Shown here piece after piece: positions 24,324-35,300 of a stretch of DNA of 64,000 nucleotides (its first letter is position 1; each line of letters starts with the position of its first letter). This DNA is from Marthasterias glacialis (taxonomy: Eukaryota; Echinodermata; Asteroidea; Forcipulatida; Asteriidae), in contig OU452234.1 in NCBI GenBank assembly GCA_911728455.2, forward strand, positions 7,082,549-7,146,548, written 5' to 3'. The notes beneath the pieces were generated by a model. It did no database searches, was not told the DNA's origin, and worked only from the letters and a program-made list of their open reading frames with translations. A program made the translations under genes and the position numbers.

Positions 24324-24640
24324 GGGATGGGAGGATCGGTTGGGATGGGAGGATCGGTTGGGATGGGAGGATCGGTTGGGATGGGAGGATTGGTTGGGAT
24401 GGGAGGATTGGTTGGGATGGGAGGATTGGTTGGGATGGGAGGATCGGTTGGGATGGGAGGATTGGTTGGGATGGGAGGATTGGTTGGGATGGGAGGATCG
24501 GTTGGGATGGGAGGATTGGTTGGGATGGGAGGATTGGTTGGGATGGGAGGATCGGTTGGGATGGGAGGATCGGTTGGGATGGGAGGATTGGTTGGGATGG
24601 GAGGATTGTTTGGGATGGGAGGATTGTTTGGGATGGGAAG
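24324..24640 (+). repeat. 18-bp G-rich minisatellite, about 17 units
   Basis: Unit gggatgggaggat(c/t)ggtt, with c/t and, at the end, ggtt/gttt variants. Because 18 is divisible by three, frames stay open on both strands and produce long low-complexity open frames, which I do not accept as genes. Confidence 0.97.
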
Positions 24641-26225
24641 AAGAGGGTTAAAAAAAGAAGAGGGATCTTTCTGAGCAGCATGATTCCAACAGGACTGGCT
24701 CAGATAAAAAGACAGCTGAGGAATAATTTCTGAAACAGTTTCTTGTCCTTCAATTTAATGGACTATTTCCATCAACTCGTTCATCGTCAACAAAATTACA
24801 GTTAACTCAAAGCTTTAAATGAGCAGAAATTACTAGAATATAATCAAATGCCCAACTTCTCAAGCTTCGGGATATTTCTGTGATACACAAGTGTTGAATT
24901 AACTCCTTTCATTCAGAAATACTTTCATTTAATTTTTTTGTTCACTTTGGTTTTTGGGGGAATTAGGTGACATACATGTACACATGAACTTCAGTTTTGA
25001 GAATTGAAAATCTTAATCACTTGTTAATGTTCAGCTGAGCAAGTTGCATGTCATGTTTTGATATGACATGACAGGGAACCAAATCTAACCATCAAACTAT
25101 TGCACAGCTAAGAATTCGATGCCTGCTAGTCTTAAATTATGAAGTGACTCTCCTTTCTGCATACTGCTTAAGTCCTACAATGACGAGTACAGGTATGCAT
25201 CTTTTGACTGACCTTTGGTTTGTAGAATTCACTGAATGTTTTGTTTGTTCCCCAATCTCTTTTAGGGCCAATTAGTGAGTCATTCTTAAAATCAATGTGT
25301 GTCTGGTACACATTCAAAGGCTTGATGTTAAGTCTTTGAGTTGGTGAGTGAGATGCATAGTTGCTGACAACACACAACACTTTACAGAGTTCCACATAAG
25401 GACACCGAACTTCAAACTTAAAAAAGAAAAGAAAATGAGACTACCAGGTTCCATAGGGATTCTTGTCAAAATTATTTCGGGACAGATAATCGGAAAACAT
25501 TCCTCCAATGTGGAATTTTTGTTTCCTCACAGAATGGAACGCAGGTCATTGGTGTGTGTTGCAGCTACTCCATAAACCACACAGCCCAGATCTCTGGAGG
25601 AAGCCAGGCACAAACTTCTCCCATGGTTTCTCCAATAATGCCATTGCAAACAAGGTCAATCAACAGTGTGGGTGATAAAACTTGTCCTGTGCTGTTTTTA
25701 TCCACTGGTTGTCCTGGACTAATTCTGACAAGGTCCCTAGGTGTAACCACAATAAACGAAAAAACCACCTGCCTGTGAAGGCGCCATAGTTCACTATGTT
25801 CAGTTTGACCATGCCCCAAAATGCCCCAAAATGCCCCAAAACATTTGCAAAATGATCCATCAAATAATATGAACAATAATAAAAGTGCTTAAAGAGCACC
25901 CTTTGGTAATGAGTGTCATGATATGAGTTTCAGATATGAATGTCTTAAGCAAAGACCTTCTTACCTTCGACAATGTGCAGTGCGGAATCACAATTTACAC
26001 ATTTCCTCTCTGAGAAAAACATGCAGACATCATTGACTTATTGCATAATTCAAAACCATCACATGACACTCAATGCTTACAAAACCTAGAAATTGCATCC
26101 CAATCTTAGCATGTTTACTTTGAGCAATATACAAACAATCTACATGTAGATGAGTTTGTGCATATTATGATTATCATGATTATTGCCAAGTGTTACTTGG
26201 ATTTGCATCCAACCTGTAAATTCTG

Positions 26226-26351
26226 TCATTTCTCTCTGTCATCTGCAACATTGCCCTCTTTTGATGATTCTTCAGCCTCTTCTCTGGTCTCTAGGAAGAG
26301 AAGTGGGAACATTCCTATGAGGCACCCAACTGCTAAACCAATGGCCCGACC
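26226..26351 (-). CDS. TMEM65: TMEM65 exon 7 with stop
   Basis: Codes residues 222-262: GRAIGLAVGCLIGMFPLLFL, then an acidic tail ending NVADDREK and TGA. Acceptor tcatgcAG. Its acceptor and first 59 bases are duplicated at 27134-27224. Confidence 0.95.
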   Translation of the reverse strand, partial: GRAIGLAVGCLIGMFPLLFLETREEAEESSKEGNVADDREK

Positions 26352-29300
26352 CTGCATGAAAGAATCATCAAATAATAAAGTTCTATCACAAACTTTGATC
26401 ATTGCAATGAATGAATCTTGTGAAACAGACAATTACTTTACAAAAACCCCATTTGGCATGTTTGTCAAAGCTTAGTAATGTTGGATATGGCTAATTATAT
26501 TTATAACAACATGTAAATATGCTGAAGAAATTTTGGGAAACCATTCCTTAATGTTGGCAATCACAAAGCATACCAGAAACCATTAAACCTCATGTTGCAT
26601 TTTGGATGAGGAAACCCATTTCTGTCCTCTGGTTTCCAATTAACACACCATCCAAGCATGCAACCTGATAATTTCATCAAATTCAGTGGCCATGTTTTAA
26701 TGAAAATACACACAAAAAGAAAAAAACATTTACAGTCTGACAATTTGTTCAAAAACAAAGTTAAGACCAACATCTGATTTGGGTTTTCGGCTTTAGAGAA
26801 AGAATCTGAAAAAAAAAAATTGTACTAGGAAGAAACGCCTAGCAGTCTGCTAGGCTCCTTGGGACAGAATGTAAGTATGGTGTTTCACTCAAATCATACA
26901 TGTACCTTTTGTAATCAAAAACCATCAAGAGCAAAAGAGAATATTCAAACAAGCCAAAGCAAGTTTTATTCTCTGGAAACAAAAAGCTGGATGATTGATT
27001 TATAAATGTAAAATAATCAACTTTTGGTTAAAGGGGCTGTGTCGTCATGATTCTAGCAGGCCTGTGGCTGTGCATGGAAAGATGAACTCTCACCCAGATA
27101 CTGCACACACACGCGCTTGGGGTCAAATCACAAAGGAAGAGAAGTGGGAACATTCCTAAGAGGCACCTAACTGCTAAACCAATGGCCCGACCCTGCATGA
27201 AAGAATCATCAAATAATAAAGTTCATAGATGGGCGAATTATCAGGTTGTCTTTGTCACACTATGATGTGACTGCCAGTGCACACGCGCGCAAAGTAACTG
27301 GGTTATTCCATTTACTGCTATGATCACGACGACACAGCCCCTTTAAAGGGGCATTACAAACAACCACATTCAGAACCATACACTGTTCCTTATAATCTGA
27401 AATATTTTGGAAATTTCTTAAAAGAAGATAGCCTTTTGAACTGTTTGAGAGGGTTTTACTGAAGCTACATGTCATTGTATCATCTTATTTGTAATTTAAC
27501 TTACCATGCCTGCAATCCATCTTGTTTTCCTCATCACAGCTTGTTCTGGGGTCAGTTCTTTAGGTTGGACACCAATTTTATGCGCTAAAGACTCAACGTA
27601 ACCAGCTAATCTGCATTGCACAGTGCACAAATATTCATTTGCTTATTTTGAGTTTGGAGCATTTGCATTATGGGGGTAATCAACCATGGTATGTGTACAT
27701 GGTTTTTCAGCATAGATCCTTAAACACAATCAGGTAAAATCATAATACTGTACACTCTCTATAGGGTTGGTCAGGAGAGTCCATTTTCACAGTGCAAAGG
27801 GGGGAAAGGTCAACAACTTTGTCTCACAGTGCCTCCCACATGAACCCAATAAGCCGATTGCCCGACCAATGTTTACATGTGGTCACGGAACCTTTTGTGG
27901 GTACTAAGACATCTGAGCTGATAGCAAAAGACGTGCATACATGCCATGACCGACAGAGTCACACCAAAAGTCGGCTTTTGGTAATAATAACACAGTTACT
28001 AAGCCATTTTATTAAAGTTGTATGTTGTGACATTGATATTAATCATATTACTGTTTCATAAACTAGTATTCTACTACAAAAGAGGTTTATTTTGAGTTAT
28101 GCACTACCGACGTCGGGTGACTATGTAGCCACCCGCCTGTTATTTTGTTTGTAATGTAGGCCTAAATCACTGTAAAAAAGGGTAAAGAACGTTGAAAAAG
28201 TAAGCATTTACACCTAGCCTTGCAAAATTTCAAATACGCAAAGGAATCACACAGTTTTGGAAAGCAATTTCTTTGGATGATTCAGCTTCAAAACTTTGAA
28301 ATTCTTGTGTTGAAAAGTGTGTGATCGTGGTCGTCTGGCCTAAACGTTCCATCGTGCACTACTAGTACACATCGTGCACATTTTTACGTTACTTGTACAA
28401 TTTTCAAGAACTGTCCTTACTGTCTTTATTCAGTCACTTGAAGGTCTCTGGTACAAACTCTGGAATATTTTTCACAGATTTCGAGAAAGAAAAGCCTTGA
28501 TGGAATAAACAAATGCAATATTCATCATGTACCGTATCGTACCTTCCAATGGAGGACGTCGTGTTTGTTTACATTTAATACCCACAATAGGTCACGTGAC
28601 GCGGGTCGCGCAATCGGTCTATTGTTTAAGTTTGTTGTGATTTCCAAAACAGCAAGGTTGTCATTTTCTGTGTTTGTGTTTTTTGTGAGGCTAGTGAATG
28701 TTTTTCACATTCATGTCAACCATTTAAAGTTTAAAAACAGCTCATAACTGAGCTGTAAATGTGTTTTCTTGTCATCGACCACTCTGGGAAAAAATGGCCT
28801 CTGGAATTACTAGAATCTACTGTTAAATAGATAAAACATTCCTAAACAATGGCTCAAATGAAGAGTCTGTAACATGAAAAGTAAAAGTGTTTTATCTATG
28901 TGACAGTACACGCTAGTAATTTGAGTTCTACACATCTTATCTCAAATATACAAGCAGGCCCACGAAGCAAGTTGGAGGGAGTTTATTGTTTATTGTGAGA
29001 TGTGAGTTGTTCCCTGACAAGTTTTCAGAATTTTCAGCGACTTGGCACGGACTATCCCTCCATCTCCTGGTGGACACAAAGAGCTAAGCAGTCTTTGCAT
29101 TACAAGAGAAAGATGCAAATGATATTCAATCCGAACAATTAAGTTTGTAAATGTATCAAATTTTATTAGGTATGGGAAATATGCATTACCGAAAAAACAA
29201 AACAAAAAATCCTTTTAAGGAACCAACCTAACAAACAAAATAATTGGGAAAAAACAGTCATTAATTACGCATGCTGTTTTCTCAAAACAGAAGCCAGTAA

Positions 29301-32300
29301 TGAGTAAATGCAAACTTCCCATGTATTATGTTATTTAGCGAAAAGTAAATGGTTTGAATGATTGTACTCTTCTAAAAATCTTCTGATTTTGTCAAGAAAA
29401 TAACATAAACTGAAATAAATACTTGTTTGGATAACTTCAGTCAAAAGTGGACTTACCCAACACCAGCGAGATCAGAAATCAGATTACCAAGAGCAGCAGC
29501 TTTTATTAATGAATGAGAGATAAATATAATAACACTGATATTCAAATATTTCTTACACAATATGATTAAACAAAACATCTTTAAAACAGTAAGTGTTTTT
29601 GGTTTCAGATGCTGATTTTAATTCAAATTTTCAAAATTCATTTGTGGTAATGGTGACGTGTTAAAATTTCACAAATCTGACACAAACAGTACATGTTCAG
29701 TCCATTAGGATGACAGAATGTAACAAAGACCTAACCCAAAAGTACATTTTGACTGTGACATTTTCATATCCATCAAAATCATTCAGCATTTTGGTACAAG
29801 ATTTACCACTTAGACATAAATAAATTTACATTTGGACTCAAACATGTTTCCATGGAGGAAGATAGTGCAATAAGTGAATATTGTTCATGATACAGAAAAC
29901 AAATATAAGCTTAAGCCATCAAAAAACGGTGTATGTAAATACAGTACATGAGTGTATTCCATATGTAAGGGAATTTTGGATTGCTCATGTGATGTGCATA
30001 CATGTACTTCACATTAATAAGCATTATTAATATTTTTGCACTACACAAAGCCAAAAGTAGAGAAAGGCTGAGCCTGTAAGTAGAGAATGGTGGCCAGAAG
30101 CACAAAATGCCCATGGCAAACAGCACCATAAAATTGGGACCAGGGTAATCTAATATCTCCATACTCAACATGACAGATGAGCACATTGACCTTGAAGAAA
30201 TTGTGCTAATTACATGTACCTACCTGCCATTGTTGATATGCCAAGCGTTATGCCTATTGTTAGATCTATGTAGTCTCCCTAAAATAAAGGCAAGTAAAAA
30301 GGATAGATAAAACAAACATGAGGTGCCTTTAAACAGTCTATATTAAATCTACAATTTTGATGTCCTTGGCCATTTGCCAAATCTTCAACTTGGAATGAGT
30401 ATAGAACAACACCAACATAGACCTTCACCACATCAATGTAACTAGGGTAACATTTTAGGGGGGCACAAGGGGGGCACTTTTTTGCCAATTAAAACTGTAT
30501 TTTCGTTTGTATTTTTCCTAAACAAGCCCCTTTTCAGCATTCTTCTGATGTGTTGAGGTAAAACAAAATACATTGTCTGTGCGTAAATCATTTTTTTAAA
30601 TAGTTTTAAAAGCATTGAAATTACTACAAAAAAGCTTGTAAAATATAACATTTTATTCTGGTAACTTTTCAAAAGTCCAGATCTCAAATATGAGGGGGAG
30701 GGGCACCTGGGTGGGGGGGCACCTGGGGGGGGGGGTCACTGACATCAGGTCCTTTTCTTTTTTTGTTTATAGATTTCCTCTATTTTTTTTCTTTGTACAG
30801 TTGTATCTGAAATTGTTTTTCTTTTTAACCTTCAATGTTCTGACGTATATATTTATGTGCTAGGCATCGCTACATGTAGGCCTAAGTACTGACCATGGAC
30901 AGCCATCTTTTTGTCCACAACCTTAGAGGTGTTTATCCCAGAATTAGTATAGAAATGAATTCTACTCAGACTCAGAGAATCTGCTAGGTAAGTATGAATC
31001 AGAAAGTACATAGGAACGAATTTGAAGCAAACATTTGACTAATGTTTGCTAGTTGATGAAACTGAATGGTTGACCAGCCGATTGCTGCTGGCTTTTACAA
31101 TGAAATCAAATGACCTCTACAACCTAATGAATTTGAATGATTTTATTTCACTGTTGAATGCTGTTTCAACTGTTTAAACGAAATTGAATGAGCCAGGTGT
31201 AAAATTTATCAAATTTTTGTTGAAATTGGTCAGGAAACCCTATAGTTAACATACAATTTTTGCCTAAACTACATGTACATGTATGAACCAAATTGATAAA
31301 GGGCCAGGATCTTGCACTGAAAGGTTATGTTAAGATATTCCAAGATTAAACTCTCATCTTAAATGATCAAGTTGTAAAAGGTTTTTCCTTGACTTACCGC
31401 AACGATCATGATTGCGTTGTCCAAGAAGCCAAAACCAATAAATGGAATGCCATTACTGAGTGCCACTGTCAGTACAAGTAAGAAAATTTACATTAGATTA
31501 ATTCATTTAATCTCATTGCAAATTGGACTGAACATTAGCAAACCAATCACCCTTAGAACATCTACAAATAACTTGTATTACATACGTACATTGAAAATAA
31601 ATACCTACATAGTATCAAAAACACACAAGTTCTACACATTTGGCATACATGTCAATCTACTATATTTAGTTTTAGTTTTAGTTTTTGTTGAAGGGCGCAT
31701 CCTACATGTAAATGTACGTGTACATGTACATGTACCGTGCATGTACAGAAAGAATTACTAATTATTATAAAATTGAATTAACTAGGAATAACAGTGTAAG
31801 GACCTGCTCTTCACTTCGCTGGTAATGATCAGGCTGGTAGATGGCTGTTGTTAATGCCCGATTACAGACCTTTGTCCTTTCGTTCCAAGAGGAGGACTAT
31901 GAGGCATTGAGAGGCTTCCACCATTGTTCATTCATTATACTTTGTCTCAATGGAGCTAAGTCAGAGTGAGCCGGCAGTCGAGCCATCATTCAGTGTTGAG
32001 TACCCCTATGCCGTAATTAATGGCCGATGTTTTGCAATTCACAGTGACGAAGAAGAGGTCCATTAACAATGGCCAGCCACCAACCAAGGTCATTACCACA
32101 CAGTGAAGACTGAGTCCTCACACTGTTACGTATCTCAATGGTATGACAGATGACAAGACAATCGGATGATATGTTGTTGTTTTTTTCAATAAAAGGGAGC
32201 TACATGTATTATAAAATGTACTTCTGCTCATGTTTATAAATAATTGTCTGCAGCACAAGAAAATAGAAACTGTTTAAATCATTTGATAACAGCCACTGTA

Positions 32301-35300
32301 TTGTCAATTTGCCAGAGGTATTATTTCCCCTGAAGTTCAAGGGCATGCATTATATAGACTCTATTGTGATAGAATTCTATGCCTGTTTAATGTGCTATCA
32401 TTATGCAGCTTTGATAACAAATGCATTGAGCAATGCATTCATTAAGTAAACATTGAATGATGCATTCTTAAAAGTGCATCTTTGGTTTCAATATTGTGTT
32501 CACAAAATGCACTGTATACATACATGTAGATCCAAGGTCCAACATTTCTAATATTTAAAAAAATTTGACTGAAATTCTTGAGTTTAGACCTAAACAGATA
32601 ATGATTTTTATAAAACGATTCACTTGTAAGAAATTATTTTTTGCATTCCTGTGTATTTTTGCATAATTTGTTTACTTTAAAAATAACAGTCTTCAGGAAC
32701 GCCCCCAAAATTAGGTCACTTGCTAACAATGGCTGGATTCTCAACGTGACATCACATGCATTACATAATGTTTCTTGAGCTATTCCAGAGAACATTTGTT
32801 CTGGGATTTGGTGTGCCAAAGGAATGACAAATAGATGTTCTTCTATTAAAAAATTCACTCTTGGTGAATGCATGTGATGTCACGTTGAGAATCCAGCCAT
32901 TGTTTATAGCAAGTGACCTATTTTTGTGGGCATTCCTGAGGACTGTTATTTTTTAAAGAAAACAAATTATGCAAAAATACACAGGAATGCAAAAAATGAT
33001 TTCTTACAAGTGAATCGTTTTATACAAATTATAAGGTGTAACATAAAAGCATTAATACTTTTTATTTCAGTAAACCTTTAACAAAATAAAACTCAGCAGG
33101 TAACCAGTATAGTAAGTGTAAACCCTGTAAACACATCAACAATGCACCGATGTTACATGTAAAGTACTATGACTGATCTTCTAGTGAGCAAACATTGAAT
33201 TAAAACTCAGCTTTTTTTGTGTGCTTTTTGGTATTTTTTAGAAACTGGTCCATGAAGTAACACTGTAAGCTGATATTATATTACAAATAATTTTCTTGTA
33301 TTATATCAGCTTACAGTGTTGAATCATGGGCCAGATTCTATGAATGAAAGCAGTTAAATACTAAATGAGGAGGCACATGCATTGTACATGTGTACATAGT
33401 GTAGAGTACTGGAAATGCCTCAAACTATGCATTTATGATAATTCTGACCAGCAAAATGAGAGATTGGGATGTGATGACATCATTTCTGAGGCATGTATAG
33501 AAACACTACACAATAATCTCCATTCCCTTGAGCCATTATTGAAAATGGAGAGCTAGTGATTTTTTTGTAGTAGGCTTATAGGTTCAATACACATCAGGTA
33601 AACAGAGACCACTTAGCTCACACAACTATTCTTAACAATATGTTATTCAGTCTTGCTGCATAGTGAAACTAAGTGCAATCAGAAATTCAATATCTTTAAA
33701 TGAGTAAATCCATTAGGGCTAATCTCTTAGCCTAGCGATGAAAATCACCATCTTTCTAAGCTATGGCATCTACTTAGAGCAAAGATGCCTTTTATTTTTG
33801 TTTGCTTTCACTTCCACAACCTGAATTTTCTGGCTGTAATTGAGGTTGTTATTAAATTGCATGGGAGAAGTAATCAAAACTAATGTTGTATAAAATAAAC
33901 ACTCTGTTTGGTGTGTAATATTAGGACAAAAAGAAAACATCACAATGGCACAAAGTGCATCATGCAATAGACCTTTTGAGCTTTTTGGGGCCCAACATTA
34001 GTAATATTTGCACCCAAGATCTTTTCCAACCAAATTAAAAAATGTGTTACATTGTTTCATAATTGTATGCAAAGAAGGGCCAATTATCGTCTGGACATTC
34101 ATTTTGCATTTGGACAAATTTGCTTTTCACTCAAGCATTTAACCGTTGTCGTCGTCATTCTTTTTTTCTGTCCCGTCCCCCTGGCGGGATTCTTTTGGCA
34201 GAATTGCCGGAATATTTTTTTCTTTGAGGGTACCACTGGCGCAAAGAAACCCTGACTGTGACCCATGACAATGCCAAGAGAACAAAGATTCTCTTCATTG
34301 GATCTTCTATTTTGTTTCTCGACCAAGCGTGAATTGCAAAATATCGACCGTTACCTACGGCATAGGAGTGGAACTAAACACAGAACCATGGCTCGATTAT
34401 CAGCTCACTCTGACTTACATTTGTATCTCCATTGAGCCAAAATACAATGAATGAACAATGGTGGAAGCTCTTGATGCCTCATAATCCCCTTCTTGGAACA
34501 AAAGGACAAAGGTCTATAATCAGGGATTATACAAAAACTGCCTCTCAATGGCCACAAAATGCAAATATCTTCACAACCTTTTTTGTCCTTGTGTGGAACG
34601 AAGCTTTAGACGGCATACATGTATGTGTGGTCTGTGCACGCTCCAAAGTTGAATGACCGGGCGACCTTCGAATCAGTGGTACGAATTATATAATGGCGTC
34701 TTAAGATGGCTTCCGGTTCTAGGCAAGGGAATCATTTGCGTGTATTCACATCATCCGGTTTGAACTGGTTAAGACTCTGGCAAAAGTCACCACGTAGGCC
34801 TAATACTGAAACAAAAATTAGTCTTCCAAACAAACTTATCAAAACCCAGCCAAAAATTTGTTGGGATAATGAAAGTTACGCATTACAGATGAAATGTCTG
34901 TATACATGCGTACATGATGTATAAATATACATGTACGTATAGTCCCCCTGTTTACCTTCAAACCCCCCCCCCCCCCCCCCAACCACCCACATGAAGTGTA
35001 CCTCAATTAAAATACAAATAGGGAATCCTATCTTATAAAATGACAAACTTACCAAGTCTCAACTGGGCTTTTGTTGGGGGAACTACTTCTCCTTTATCTA
35101 TGGAAATAAAGTTGTAAATGTGTTGAATTTGTATTTTAAGTTGTGAAGGTGAGATATGTTTCGAGGGTTCTGTGACGTTAAATATGTCACAGTTTACTCA
35201 AACCTTAACGAGTCACCCAAAATGTTCAGACACTGAAAGTGCTACTTTTTAAGACCCCCCTCCCAACTAATACTCATCAACATTTTGTTGCAAGCCAGTA

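Larger units (their letters stand above)
18702..26225. other. Intergenic between convergent LRRC34 and TMEM65
   Basis: 7.5 kb without a supported gene. It contains the hairpin elements at 20000-20080 and 20364-20530, simple repeats (CAA 21298-21332, G-run near 22060, ATT near 22735-22770), the DR1-like repeats, the 18-bp minisatellite and an 11-bp x 3 repeat (25814-25846, atgccccaaaa). The 3' UTRs of both genes should lie here. Confidence 0.6.
31466..35052. other. TMEM65 intron 2
   Basis: 3.6 kb filled by an M1-related inverted element (31796-32126), a fold-back (32617-33021), a hairpin (33246-33341) and a full M1 copy (34143-34768). A C-run lies near 34965-34980. No coding seen. Confidence 0.6.

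Noticed and set aside
24251-24733. 160-codon + and 138-codon - open frames
   Set aside because: They are produced by the 18-bp minisatellite; low complexity, both strands open, no homology recognised.
25565-25876. 103-codon minus open frame downstream of TMEM65
   Set aside because: No domain recognised; probably TMEM65 3' UTR or an old repeat. A translated search would decide.
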